From assembly GCF_003697165.2 (NCBI RefSeq), contig NZ_CP033092.2, positions 3,224,001 to 3,288,000 of the forward strand: a stretch of 64,000 bases of DNA, written 5' to 3'. This document shows positions 47,667 through 56,194 of the stretch, piece after piece. The translations under genes and the position numbers were made by a program. The DNA comes from Escherichia coli DSM 30083 = JCM 1649 = ATCC 11775. Lineage in GTDB: Bacteria; Pseudomonadota; Gammaproteobacteria; Enterobacterales; Enterobacteriaceae. The notes beneath the pieces were generated by a model that saw only the letters and a program-made list of their open reading frames with translations, ran no database searches and was not told where the DNA came from. Position 1 is the stretch's first letter, and each line of letters begins with the position of its first letter.

Positions 47667-48719
47667 TTACCCGCGACGCGCGTTTACTGCATTCGCCAGT
47701 TGACGTAACAGAGCATCGGTATCATCCCAGCCAATGCAGGCATCGGTGATGCTCTTACCGTAGGCCAGCGGTTCCCCGCTCTCGAGGCTCTGATTGCCTT
47801 CCACCAGATGGCTTTCCACCATCACGCCAATAATGGCCTTTTCGCCACCGGCAATCTGCTGGCAAACGTCAGCACAAACATCCATCTGCTTTTTGAATTG
47901 TTTCGACGAGTTAGCATGGCTGAAATCGATCATCACCTGTGCTGGCAGGCCTGCTTTGTTCAGCCCTTCTTTCACTTCAGCAACGTGCTTCGCGCTGTAG
48001 TTAGGCTCTTTACCACCGCGCAGAATGATATGGCAATCGCCGTTACCGCTGGTATTCACAATCGCCGAATGACCCCATTTGGTCACTGAAAGGAAGCAGT
48101 GCGGCGCACCGGCGGCATTAATGGCATCGATAGCCACTTTAATCGTACCATCAGTGCCATTTTTGAAACCTACCGGACAAGAAAGACCAGACGCCAGTTC
48201 GCGGTGCACCTGCGATTCGGTGGTACGTGCACCAATTGCGCCCCAGCTCATCAGGTCAGCGAGATATTGTGGGGTGATCATATCGAGAAACTCACCCGCC
48301 GCTGGCAGACCGCTGTCGTTAATATCAAGCAGCAATTTACGGGCAATACGCAGACCGTCGTTGATCTGGAAGCTGTTATCCATATGCGGATCGTTAATCA
48401 GCCCTTTCCAGCCCACCGTGGTACGCGGCTTTTCAAAATAGACGCGCATTACGATTTCCAGCTCATCTTTCAGCTCTTCACGCAGCGCCAGCAAGCGAGT
48501 GGCATACTCTTTAGCCGCGACAGGATCATGAATTGAGCATGGGCCAATCACCACCAACAGGCGATCATCATTACCTTTCAGGATCTTATGGATCGCTTTT
48601 CGGGCATGGGCGACCGTATTCGCGGCATTTTCAGTAGCGGGGAATTTTTCCAGCAATGCGACAGGAGGAAGTAACTCTTTGATTTCTTTGATGCGTAAAT
48701 CGTCGTTCTGATAATTCAT
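47667..48719 (-). CDS. aroG: Phe-sensitive 3-deoxy-7-phosphoheptulonate (DAHP) synthase AroG
   Basis: First step of aromatic amino-acid synthesis, condensing PEP and erythrose 4-phosphate; the major, Phe-inhibited isozyme. It is 350 residues (MNYQNDDLRIKEIKELLPP). Recognisable are VVIGPCSIHDP near 89-99, metal/PEP residues in VGFKNGTDG near 180-190 and IDFSHANSSK near 263-272. A perfect TyrR box lies upstream. Confidence 0.97.
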   Translation of the reverse strand: MNYQNDDLRIKEIKELLPPVALLEKFPATENAANTVAHARKAIHKILKGNDDRLLVVIGPCSIHDPVAAKEYATRLLALREELKDELEIVMRVYFEKPRTTVGWKGLINDPHMDNSFQINDGLRIARKLLLDINDSGLPAAGEFLDMITPQYLADLMSWGAIGARTTESQVHRELASGLSCPVGFKNGTDGTIKVAIDAINAAGAPHCFLSVTKWGHSAIVNTSGNGDCHIILRGGKEPNYSAKHVAEVKEGLNKAGLPAQVMIDFSHANSSKQFKKQMDVCADVCQQIAGGEKAIIGVMVESHLVEGNQSLESGEPLAYGKSITDACIGWDDTDALLRQLANAVNARRG

Positions 48720-48789
48720 GTCTGTTCCAGTGTTGCCATACTTATCTTAGTGAATGCAATACTTCCAATCTATATCTTCCGTCAGAATG

Positions 48790-48807
48790 TGTAAACGGGG
48801 TTTTACA
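48790..48807 (-). promoter_or_regulatory. TyrR box of aroG
   Basis: TGTAAA-N6-TTTACA (TGTAAACGGGGTTTTACA), a perfect match to the TyrR strong-box consensus, 71 bases before the aroG start. The remaining 48808-49034 stretch holds only the presumed ybgS promoter region. Confidence 0.92.
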
Positions 48808-49034
48808 CTATGAACGGATTAATCCTGGAATTAGCAAGAAAAACGCCAGATTGTCGCGAAAAACGAGATCTCTCCTACAATTTCTAACTGTAACTCCTTT
48901 GTTTGTTAATTATTTCAAGATTCTCTGCTGCGTTTCATAAGCTGGCTGAAATCTTAAACCAATGCCTGATATTCACCTGCAAATGCACTGTTGGAAGAGG
49001 TTATCCGACATAACGACCATAACAGGAGCATCCT

Positions 49035-49415
49035 ATGAAAATGACAAAACTGGCCACACTATTTTTGACTGCCACTCTAAGCCTTGCCAGCGGTGCCGCA
49101 CTGGCTGCCGATAGCGGAGCGCAAAGCAATAACGGCCAGGCAAACGCCGCAGCTGATGCGGGCCAGGTAGCCCCTGACGCCCGTGAAAATGTCGCGCCAA
49201 ATAACGTCGACAATAACGGGGTAAATACCGGTTCCGACGGCACAATGCTGCATCCGGATGGTTCTTCAATGAACAATGACGGCATGACCAAAGATGAAGA
49301 GCACAAGAACACCATGTGTAAAGATGGTCGCTGCCCGGATATCAATAAAAAGGTACAAACTGGTGATGGCATCAATAATGATGTCGATACCAAAACCGAC
49401 GGTACCACGCAGTAA
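49035..49415 (+). CDS. ybgS: Small secreted homeobox-like protein YbgS
   Basis: A 126-residue probable periplasmic protein. The Sec signal peptide is MKMTKLATLFLTATLSLASG with a likely AxA cleavage at ALA near residue 24. The mature part is low-complexity, rich in Asn, Asp, Gly and Thr, with repeated NNG/NND and DGT segments and two cysteines (CKDGRC) that could form a disulphide. Function unknown; usually annotated as stress-inducible. ACAGGAGCA precedes the ATG. Confidence 0.9.
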   Translation: MKMTKLATLFLTATLSLASGAALAADSGAQSNNGQANAAADAGQVAPDARENVAPNNVDNNGVNTGSDGTMLHPDGSSMNNDGMTKDEEHKNTMCKDGRCPDINKKVQTGDGINNDVDTKTDGTTQ

Positions 49416-49528
49416 CCCTGCAAAATAGCCAATAATGGGAGAGCGGAGTCTCTCCCTTTTAATTTTTCCCTTCTACAAGCAGTATGATGTCATAAAGTTA
49501 AGTGAGAATAATTAAGGGATGACTCGTC

Positions 49529-50470
49529 ATGGCGCACTCACACTCACACGCTTCCTCACACCTGCCAGAAGATAATAATGCTCGTCGCTTGTTGTATGCT
49601 TTCGGCGTGACTGCCGGGTTTATGCTCGTAGAAGTCATTGGCGGTTTTCTTTCCGGTTCTCTGGCATTGCTGGCCGATGCGGGTCATATGTTGACCGATA
49701 CTGCCGCCCTGCTTTTCGCCCTACTCGCCGTGCAATTTTCACGTCGACCTCCCACCATTCGCCACACTTTCGGTTGGCTAAGATTGACCACGCTCGCAGC
49801 ATTTGTGAATGCTATCGCCCTGGTGGTGATTACCATTTTGATTGTCTGGGAGGCGATAGAACGCTTCCGCACACCGCGTCCGGTCGAGGGCGGCATGATG
49901 ATGGCAATTGCCGTGGCTGGGCTGTTGGCAAATATACTTTCTTTCTGGTTACTTCATCACGGTAGCGAAGAGAAAAACCTCAACGTGCGAGCAGCGGCAC
50001 TGCATGTGCTCGGGGACCTGCTGGGTTCGGTTGGGGCTATTATTGCCGCGTTGATTATTATCTGGACCGGCTGGACACCTGCTGACCCCATTCTCTCAAT
50101 ACTGGTGTCGCTTCTGGTTCTGCGTAGCGCGTGGCGACTGTTGAAAGATAGTGTGAATGAATTACTTGAAGGTGCACCGGTATCGCTGGATATCGCTGAA
50201 CTGAAGCGTCGCTTGTGCCGGGAAATCCCGGAAGTCCGCAATGTGCACCATGTGCATGTATGGATGGTAGGCGAGAAGCCGGTGATGACGCTGCATGTGC
50301 AGGTGATCCCGCCACACGATCACGATGCCTTGTTAGATCAGATCCAACACTACCTGATGGATCACTATCAGATTGAGCACGCCACTATTCAGATGGAATA
50401 TCAACCTTGTCATGGGCCAGACTGCCACCTGAATGAAGGGGTGTCTGGCCATTCACATCATCACCATTAA
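49529..50470 (+). CDS. zitB: Zinc transporter ZitB (cation diffusion facilitator)
   Basis: Zn2+/H+ antiporter of the inner membrane that exports excess zinc. It is 313 residues. His-rich ends (MAHSHSHASSH and HSHHHH) flank six transmembrane helices. The zinc-site motif LLADAGHMLTDTAAL is near 48-62 and VLGDLLGSVGAI near 159-170. The cytoplasmic C-terminal domain has HHVHVW. Its last 4 bases overlap the end of pnuC on the other strand. Confidence 0.96.
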   Translation: MAHSHSHASSHLPEDNNARRLLYAFGVTAGFMLVEVIGGFLSGSLALLADAGHMLTDTAALLFALLAVQFSRRPPTIRHTFGWLRLTTLAAFVNAIALVVITILIVWEAIERFRTPRPVEGGMMMAIAVAGLLANILSFWLLHHGSEEKNLNVRAAALHVLGDLLGSVGAIIAALIIIWTGWTPADPILSILVSLLVLRSAWRLLKDSVNELLEGAPVSLDIAELKRRLCREIPEVRNVHHVHVWMVGEKPVMTLHVQVIPPHDHDALLDQIQHYLMDHYQIEHATIQMEYQPCHGPDCHLNEGVSGHSHHHH

Positions 50471-51186
50471 TGGGACAGCGCGCGTGAACCTCTTTCGCGT
50501 GCGCTGTTGATCCACATCCGGCTGCCGTTGAGGGCAATAAAGGTCAGGATGATGTACTCCAGAGACATGGCGTAAACGCCCTGAAGTGCAAAAATAACGA
50601 CGCTAATCACGTTAATAATCACCCACAACAGCCAGTTTTCCACATACTTACGCGTCATCAGAATCATTGCCACGATAGATAACACCATCATGCATGAATC
50701 CCAGAACGGGAAAGCGTCCGGCTGTAGTTCAGGCATCGCAACCTGTAATCCTAATGCTTGCATGATCATGACTGCCACGCGGGTCAAAAATGCAAACACC
50801 GGATTGATAAATACCGTCATCAGACCAATCGAAACAACGCAAACCGCCAACCAGCTTAGCGCCTTCGGCAATGGCAACCAGCGAATTTTCAACTCCGCCT
50901 CGTTCTGACTGGTTTGTCGCGACCACGCATACCAGCCGTAAATATTCGCGGCAAAGAAAAACACCTGTAATAGCAGGCTGGCATACAGCTGAATCTGAAA
51001 GAAAATAATGCCAAACAAGGTGACGTTGATCAGGCCAAAGAAGTAGTTACTGATCTTCTCCAGACTGGCAAGGCCAATACACAGCAACCCGGCGATCGTG
51101 CCTACCGCTTCGATCCATGAGAGATCATAACCGCCTGCCCCTATTGGTATATGTACCAGGATATTCTGCACACTAAAAAAATCCAT
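50467..51186 (-). CDS. pnuC: Nicotinamide riboside transporter PnuC
   Basis: Facilitates uptake of nicotinamide riboside for NAD salvage, trapped by NadR kinase. It is 239 residues with seven or more hydrophobic segments and conserved aromatic/Asn motifs (FFAANIYGWYAW near 77-88, NWLLWVIINVISV near 182-194). It lies 37 bases after nadA on the same strand, so both are probably under the NadR box. Confidence 0.95.
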   Translation of the reverse strand: MDFFSVQNILVHIPIGAGGYDLSWIEAVGTIAGLLCIGLASLEKISNYFFGLINVTLFGIIFFQIQLYASLLLQVFFFAANIYGWYAWSRQTSQNEAELKIRWLPLPKALSWLAVCVVSIGLMTVFINPVFAFLTRVAVMIMQALGLQVAMPELQPDAFPFWDSCMMVLSIVAMILMTRKYVENWLLWVIINVISVVIFALQGVYAMSLEYIILTFIALNGSRMWINSARERGSRALSH

Positions 51187-51223
51187 CGTTCCCCCAAAGC
51201 GTAATGTGACGCCTTATTATCAA

Positions 51224-52267
51224 TTATCCACGTAGTGTAGCCGCAAAATCCAGCATACGATTGAGCGGCACCAGCGCCCTCTCTAGCAGCCTTTCATCAA
51301 CATAAACCTCGTGATTGCTTCCTTCCAGTTCTAATGCCTCTGCGATGGCCTGAAGGCCATTCATGGCCATCCACGGGCAATGCGCGCAGCTGCGACAGGT
51401 TGCGCCCTCACCCGCGGTTGGTGCTTCCAGTAACTCTTTATCTGGCACCGCCTGCTGCATTTTGTAGAAAATGCCCCGATCGGTTGCCACGATAAGCCGC
51501 TGATGTGGCAATGTTTTCGCAGCAGCGATCAGTTGACTGGTGGAACCGACCGCATCCGCCATCTCTACAATAGCTTGCGGTGATTCTGGATGCACCAGTA
51601 TGGCAGCATCCGGGTATTCTTCTTGCAAGCGGGTTAACGCCTGAGTCTTAAACTCATCATGCACAATGCAGGCACCCTGCCAGCATAAAATGTCTGCGCC
51701 CGTCTGTTTTTGCACGTAACACCCCAGATGTTTGTCAGGTGCCCAGATGATTTTTTCACCCAAACTATCCAGATGATCAATAAGTTCGACGGCAATGCTT
51801 GAAGTTACCACCCAATCTGCGCGCGCTTTTACCGCAGCAGAAGTGTTGGCGTAGACGACGACAGTACGATCGGGATGGGCATCGCAAAATGCGTTAAATT
51901 CTTCAACAGGGCAGCCGAGATCCAGTGAACATTCAGCCTGAAGTGTCGGCATCAGAATTGTTTTTTCCGGACTGAGAATTTTGGCGGTTTCTCCCATAAA
52001 TCTCACCCCAGCAACTAACAACGTAGAAGCGGGATGCTTTGCACCGAAGCGCGCCATTTCCAGAGAATCAGAAATACAGCCACCGGTTTCTTCTGCCAGT
52101 TGTTGAATTTCGGGATCGGTATAGTAGTGGGCAACCATCACCGCATTACGTTCTTTTAGTAGACGTTTTATCTTCTCGCGGTAATACGCTTTTTCATCAA
52201 TGCTTAACGGCGTCGGCTTCGGGGGGAAAGGATAAATCGCCGTGTCTGGATCAAACATCACGCTCAT
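51224..52267 (-). CDS. nadA: Quinolinate synthase NadA
   Basis: Condenses iminoaspartate (from NadB) with dihydroxyacetone phosphate to quinolinate, using a [4Fe-4S] cluster. It is 347 residues. Ligand cysteines are in SLDLGCPVEEF (about 113), GACIVHDEF (about 200) and TCRSCAHCPWMAMNG (about 291-297). It starts MSVMFDPDTAIYPFPPKP; NadR box upstream. Confidence 0.97.
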   Translation of the reverse strand: MSVMFDPDTAIYPFPPKPTPLSIDEKAYYREKIKRLLKERNAVMVAHYYTDPEIQQLAEETGGCISDSLEMARFGAKHPASTLLVAGVRFMGETAKILSPEKTILMPTLQAECSLDLGCPVEEFNAFCDAHPDRTVVVYANTSAAVKARADWVVTSSIAVELIDHLDSLGEKIIWAPDKHLGCYVQKQTGADILCWQGACIVHDEFKTQALTRLQEEYPDAAILVHPESPQAIVEMADAVGSTSQLIAAAKTLPHQRLIVATDRGIFYKMQQAVPDKELLEAPTAGEGATCRSCAHCPWMAMNGLQAIAEALELEGSNHEVYVDERLLERALVPLNRMLDFAATLRG

Positions 52268-52339
52268 CTTACCATCTCGTTTTACAGGCTTAACGTTAAA
52301 ACCGACTTAAGCGTGATATTCGCTATTATCGGCGTAATT

Positions 52340-52357
52340 TGTTTTATATGCTAAACA
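52340..52357 (-). promoter_or_regulatory. NadR box of nadA-pnuC
   Basis: TGTTTTATATGCTAAACA, matching TGTTTA-N6-TAAACA with one change, 73 bases before nadA. NadR represses NAD biosynthesis when NAD is plentiful. Confidence 0.85.
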
Positions 52358-52513
52358 AGATAGTCGAATGGTGGGGAAAAGTCACTCGAATTACGTATGA
52401 GATGCCGAATGCCACACTTTGCGTCTTATTCCTCCGACGTAGAGTTGTTTACGCAGCAAGCGCGGAGTATGTCATCAGGGTCAAGAATTGAAATTGAGAG
52501 ATGCCTGAATAGC

Positions 52514-52540
52514 AAAAAAGCGCCTTTAGGGCGCTTTTTT
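52514..52540 (-). terminator. Terminator of the tRNA operon
   Basis: AAAAAAGCGCC, short loop, GGCGCTTTTTT: a strong hairpin with A/T runs on both sides, 4 bases past the last tRNA gene. Confidence 0.92.
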
Positions 52541-52544
52541 GCAT

Positions 52545-52620
52545 TGGTGGGTCGTGCAGGATTCGAACCTGCGACCAATTGATTAAAAGTCAACTGCTCT
52601 ACCAACTGAGCTAACGACCC
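52545..52620 (-). tRNA. lysQ: tRNA-Lys (anticodon TTT), last in operon
   Basis: 76 bases with encoded CCA end. The minus strand begins GGGTCGTTAGCTCAGTTGG, has the anticodon loop CTTTTAA with TTT, and T-loop GGTTCGAATCC. Identical in sequence to the other four Lys copies here. Copy symbol by K-12 order. Confidence 0.97.
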
Positions 52621-52653
52621 CTTGCGGGATTATGCTGCTTTAATCATTCAGGA

Positions 52654-52729
52654 TGGTGGGTCGTGCAGGATTCGAACCTGCGACCAATTGATTAAAAGTC
52701 AACTGCTCTACCAACTGAGCTAACGACCC
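52654..52729 (-). tRNA. lysZ: tRNA-Lys (anticodon TTT)
   Basis: 76 bases, same sequence as the neighbouring Lys copies: TTT anticodon and encoded CCA. Separated from the next copy by 33 bases. Copy symbol by K-12 order. Confidence 0.97.
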
Positions 52730-52777
52730 ATACGGGTGTTACCTGAAAGATTTCTACTCGGAACCAATGTTTAAAAT

Positions 52778-52853
52778 TGGTGGGTCGTGCAGGATTCGAA
52801 CCTGCGACCAATTGATTAAAAGTCAACTGCTCTACCAACTGAGCTAACGACCC
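52778..52853 (-). tRNA. lysY: tRNA-Lys (anticodon TTT)
   Basis: 76 bases with encoded CCA, TTT anticodon. Only 3 bases separate it from the tRNA-Val gene transcribed before it. Copy symbol by K-12 order. Confidence 0.97.
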
Positions 52854-52856
52854 GAG

Positions 52857-52932
52857 TGGTGGGTGATGACGGGATCGAACCGCCGACCCCCTCCTTGTAA
52901 GGGAGGTGCTCTCCCAGCTGAGCTAATCACCC
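52857..52932 (-). tRNA. valZ: tRNA-Val (anticodon TAC)
   Basis: 76 bases: GGGTGATTAGCTCAGCTGG start, anticodon loop CTTACAA with TAC, GGTTCGATCCC T-loop, encoded CCA. Copy symbol by K-12 order. Confidence 0.97.
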
Positions 52933-52983
52933 GATACTGCGCTGGATACTACAAACTACTTCCACCGAACCCACCGTAATCAG

Positions 52984-53059
52984 TGGTGGGTCGTGCAGGA
53001 TTCGAACCTGCGACCAATTGATTAAAAGTCAACTGCTCTACCAACTGAGCTAACGACCC
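52984..53059 (-). tRNA. lysW: tRNA-Lys (anticodon TTT)
   Basis: 76 bases with encoded CCA, TTT anticodon, 2 bases from the following Val gene. Copy symbol by K-12 order. Confidence 0.97.
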
Positions 53060-53061
53060 GG

Positions 53062-53137
53062 TGGTGGGTGATGACGGGATCGAACCGCCGACCCCCTCCT
53101 TGTAAGGGAGGTGCTCTCCCAGCTGAGCTAATCACCC
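53062..53137 (-). tRNA. valT: tRNA-Val (anticodon TAC)
   Basis: 76 bases, identical to the other Val copy in the cluster, TAC anticodon, encoded CCA. Copy symbol by K-12 order. Confidence 0.97.
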
Positions 53138-53172
53138 GATACTACGCTGGATACTACAACTAACTATGTTAG

Positions 53173-53248
53173 TGGTGGGTCGTGCAGGATTCGAACCTGC
53201 GACCAATTGATTAAAAGTCAACTGCTCTACCAACTGAGCTAACGACCC
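53173..53248 (-). tRNA. lysT: tRNA-Lys (anticodon TTT), first in operon
   Basis: 76 bases with encoded CCA, TTT anticodon. First gene after the promoter. Copy symbol by K-12 order. Confidence 0.97.
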
Positions 53249-53296
53249 ACTTTTTCGTTGCTTTCGGTTTGTTTGATATCCCGTGGCAACGGCGGC

Positions 53297-53326
53297 ATAT
53301 ATTACTGATTTCAGACTTGAGCGCAA
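53297..53326 (-). promoter_or_regulatory. Promoter of the lys/val tRNA operon
   Basis: Minus strand -35 TTGCGC (53321-53326), 16-base spacer, -10 TAATAT (53299-53304), followed by a G/C-rich stretch GCCGCCG. Such a GC discriminator is typical of stringently controlled stable-RNA promoters. Confidence 0.75.
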
Positions 53327-53370
53327 CAAAAATTTCGATGTAGATCACTCAACTGCTTATGATTCGCACG

Positions 53371-53404
53371 ACACGACCAGAAATAATGCGACTTCTGGTC
53401 GTGT
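53371..53404 (-). terminator. Hairpin after cpoB
   Basis: ACACGACCAGAA, 10-base loop, TTCTGGTCGTGT: a perfect 12-bp stem 9 bases past the cpoB stop, before the tRNA promoter. No T-run follows on the minus strand. Confidence 0.7.
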
Positions 53405-53412
53405 GTTATGCA

Positions 53413-54204
53413 TTACATCGCGTTCAGACGTTTTTGCGCCTGTTTAGCGCCATCAGTACCAGGGTATTTACTGATAACCTGCTGGTATACGGCTTTCGCT
53501 TTTGCGGTGTCACCTTTGTCCTGCATGATGACGCCGACTTTAAACATCGCATCTGCAGCCTTCGGTGACTTCGGATAGTTTTTCACTACCGAAGCAAAAT
53601 AATACGCCGCATCATCTTTTTTACCCTTGTTGTAGTTTAACTGACCCAGCCAATAATTGGCGTTTGGCAGGTAAGTTGAATCAGGGTAATTTTTGATGAA
53701 ATTCTGAAATGCCACCATTGCGTCATCCTGGCGGGATTTATCCTGCACCAGCGCAATAGCTGCATTGTAATCCGTGTTTGCATCACCGCTTTTCACCGGC
53801 GCGCCAGCATTCGCAGTACCAGCATCAGCTGTCGGCGTCGTTGATGCCGCCACACCGCTTTGATCGCCGCTGGTTGATTGCGCCGCTGCACCACCGCTGC
53901 TGAGGCTGTCGATCTGCAACAGGATCTGCTTTTGCCGCTCCACGACCTGATTCAGTTGATACTGATTTTCCTGAATCTGACCACGCAGGGAATCAATATC
54001 GGATTGATTATCAGAGAGTTGTTGCTGGAGTTGGGTTAAAAGCTGGCTGTGAGCATTAGAAATACGCTCAAGTTGAGTGACGCGGTCTTCGACCGAGCCT
54101 GAGCCGACACTACTGATTGGTGCCTGAGCAAAAGCGGCCCAGGGGGCCGCTATACCAACCAGTAACGACAGACTCAATAGTTGATGTCTGAAGTTACTGC
54201 TCAT
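53413..54204 (-). CDS. cpoB: Cell-division coordinator CpoB (YbgF)
   Basis: Periplasmic TolA-binding protein that couples Tol-driven outer-membrane constriction to PBP1B peptidoglycan synthesis. It is 263 residues. Signal peptide to about AFAQA (residue 28). A trimerising coiled coil rich in Gln (about 38-95), an Ala/Ser/Gly-rich linker (about 98-140) and C-terminal TPR repeats (AIALVQDKSRQDDAMVAFQNFI ... ends with AKAVYQQVISKYPGTDGAKQA). Last gene of the tol-pal cluster. Confidence 0.96.
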   Translation of the reverse strand: MSSNFRHQLLSLSLLVGIAAPWAAFAQAPISSVGSGSVEDRVTQLERISNAHSQLLTQLQQQLSDNQSDIDSLRGQIQENQYQLNQVVERQKQILLQIDSLSSGGAAAQSTSGDQSGVAASTTPTADAGTANAGAPVKSGDANTDYNAAIALVQDKSRQDDAMVAFQNFIKNYPDSTYLPNANYWLGQLNYNKGKKDDAAYYFASVVKNYPKSPKAADAMFKVGVIMQDKGDTAKAKAVYQQVISKYPGTDGAKQAQKRLNAM

Positions 54205-54213
54205 GCAATTCTC

Positions 54214-54735
54214 TTAGTAAACCAGTACCGCACGACGGTTTTTGGCATACGCCGCTTCGTCATGACCCAGTACTGCAGGTTTTTCTTTACCGTAAGAAAC
54301 GATGGAGATCTGGTCAGCAGAAACGCCTTTACCCTGCAGATACATCTTAACAGCGTTCGCACGACGTTCACCCAGGGAGATGTTGTATTCCGGAGTACCA
54401 CGTTCGTCCGCGTGACCTTCTACGGTGACTTTGTAAGACGGGTTGCTACGCAGGAAGTTGGCGTGTGCATCCAGCATTTGAGCGAAGTCAGAACGGATAT
54501 CGTACTTGTCCAGATCGAAGTAAACGATGTTGTTCTGCTGCAGCTGTTGCATTTGCAGACGAGCCTGCTCTTCGGAAGACATGTTGCCGTTGCCGCCGTT
54601 CGCATCCATACCAGTGCCGGCACCCAGCATGCCTTCGCTGCCGTCATTGCTGGCGTTCTTGTTGGAAGAACATGCCGCAATTGCCATAACAGGCAGAGCA
54701 ATCATCAGCCCTTTCAGCACTTTGTTCAGTTGCAT
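54214..54735 (-). CDS. pal: Peptidoglycan-associated lipoprotein Pal
   Basis: Outer-membrane lipoprotein of the Tol-Pal system, 173 residues. Lipobox AIAAC with the lipidated Cys at residue 22, and SSNKN behind it. A flexible Gly/Asn-rich tether is followed by the OmpA-like peptidoglycan-binding domain with VTVEGHADERGTPEYNISLGERRANAV (about 104-130). Start is the ATG at 54735 (MQLNKVLKG); an ATG eight codons upstream has no ribosome-binding site. Confidence 0.97.
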   Translation of the reverse strand: MQLNKVLKGLMIALPVMAIAACSSNKNASNDGSEGMLGAGTGMDANGGNGNMSSEEQARLQMQQLQQNNIVYFDLDKYDIRSDFAQMLDAHANFLRSNPSYKVTVEGHADERGTPEYNISLGERRANAVKMYLQGKGVSADQISIVSYGKEKPAVLGHDEAAYAKNRRAVLVY

Positions 54736-54769
54736 TTCAATGATTCCTTTACTATTCAATTAATTATTA

Positions 54770-56062
54770 TCACAGATACGGCGACCAGGCAGGGAATTTG
54801 ACCTGTCCATCAGTTGCCGGAAGACGCGCTTTGAAACGCCCATCTGTAGAAACCAAATTCAGCACGGATCCCATCCCCTGAGAAGAGCTGTAGATTACCA
54901 TAGTGCCGTTAGGTGCCAGACTTGGCGTTTCATCCAGGAACGTGGACGACAGAACTTGTACGCCTCCCGTTGCCAGATCTTGTTTGGCAATGTGCTGCTG
55001 CCCACCGTTGGAGCTGACCATTACCATAAATTTACCGTCGCTGCTGACATCCGCATCCTGGTTCTGCGAACCTTCCCAGGTAATACGTTGTGGCGCACCG
55101 CCGTTGATATTCACTTTATAAACCTGCGGACGACCGGCCTGGTCAGAAGTAAATGCCAGGTTCTGGCTGTCCGGGAACCAGGTCGGTTCGGTATTGTTAC
55201 TGCGACCATCAGTTACCTGGCGGATCTGACCAGAAGCCAAATCCATTACGTACAGGTTCAGGCTACCGGTTTTCGACAAGGCGAATGCCAGTTTGCTGCC
55301 GTCTGGCGAGAATGCAGGTGCACCGTTGTGACGCGGGAATGAAGCCACCTGACGTACAGCGCCATTTGCCAGCGTCTGAATAACCAGCGCGGAACGACCG
55401 CTTTCGAAGGTCACATAAGCCAGTTTAGAACCGTCTGGTGACCACGCCGGAGACATCAGCGGTTGCGGTGAACGGTGAACGACAAACTGGTTGTAACCGT
55501 CATAGTCAGATACGCGCAGTTCATACGGGAACTGACCGCCGTTAGTCTGAACAACGTAGGCAATACGGGTACGGAACGCACCTTTAATACCGGTCAGTTT
55601 TTCAAATACTTCGTCACTGGCGGTATGACCAGCATAACGCAGCCACTGCTTGTTCACTTTGTACGAGTTCTGAGCAAGTACAGTACCCGGTGCGCCGCCA
55701 GTGTCAACAAGTTGATAAGCGACATTGTAAGAACCATCCGGATTCGGAGTGACCTGACCGACAACCACAGCGTCAATGCCCAGCGCGGACCATGCAGCTG
55801 GTTGTACTTCCTGCGCACTACCCGGCTGCTGTGGCAGACGAGCACGATCTAACGGATTAAATTTACCGCTGTTACGCAAGTCAGCAGCAACGATGCCGCC
55901 AATATCTTCAGGTGCCGCACCAGGCCCCGCCCACTGGAAAGGAACAACACCAATAGGACGACCGGAATCTACACCGCTGTCGATCACAATGCGGACTTCA
56001 GCATGCAGAACTGATGCCCACAGTATGAGAAAACCAAATGCTACTCGTAATGCCTGCTTCAT
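54770..56062 (-). CDS. tolB: Tol-Pal periplasmic protein TolB
   Basis: 430 residues with a Sec signal (cleavage after SVLHA, residue 21). The mature N-terminal TolA box EVRIVIDSGVDSGRPIG is followed by an alpha/beta domain and a six-bladed beta-propeller of WD40-like PD40 repeats (SPAWSPDGSKLAYVTF, APAFSPDGSKLAFAL, EPTWFPDSQNLAFTS). It cycles between TolA and Pal. The ATG at 56062 is used; an adjacent ATG at 56065 is also in frame. Confidence 0.97.
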   Translation of the reverse strand: MKQALRVAFGFLILWASVLHAEVRIVIDSGVDSGRPIGVVPFQWAGPGAAPEDIGGIVAADLRNSGKFNPLDRARLPQQPGSAQEVQPAAWSALGIDAVVVGQVTPNPDGSYNVAYQLVDTGGAPGTVLAQNSYKVNKQWLRYAGHTASDEVFEKLTGIKGAFRTRIAYVVQTNGGQFPYELRVSDYDGYNQFVVHRSPQPLMSPAWSPDGSKLAYVTFESGRSALVIQTLANGAVRQVASFPRHNGAPAFSPDGSKLAFALSKTGSLNLYVMDLASGQIRQVTDGRSNNTEPTWFPDSQNLAFTSDQAGRPQVYKVNINGGAPQRITWEGSQNQDADVSSDGKFMVMVSSNGGQQHIAKQDLATGGVQVLSSTFLDETPSLAPNGTMVIYSSSQGMGSVLNLVSTDGRFKARLPATDGQVKFPAWSPYL

Positions 56063-56194
56063 CATATCTCCCTTATCTGGACCGATGGCCCACGATAATT
56101 TAGCAGAATGTTAACAAACTAAAATACACAAAACTACCAGAACCCCGTGGCAACCGGTGCCTGATGTTGACCGTCGGAACAGTCAACATCGCGA

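Noticed and set aside
52545..53248. Regularly spaced identical repeats resembling a CRISPR array
   Set aside because: Each repeat is a complete 76-base tRNA gene with cloverleaf features and CCA; spacers are irregular and no cas gene is near.
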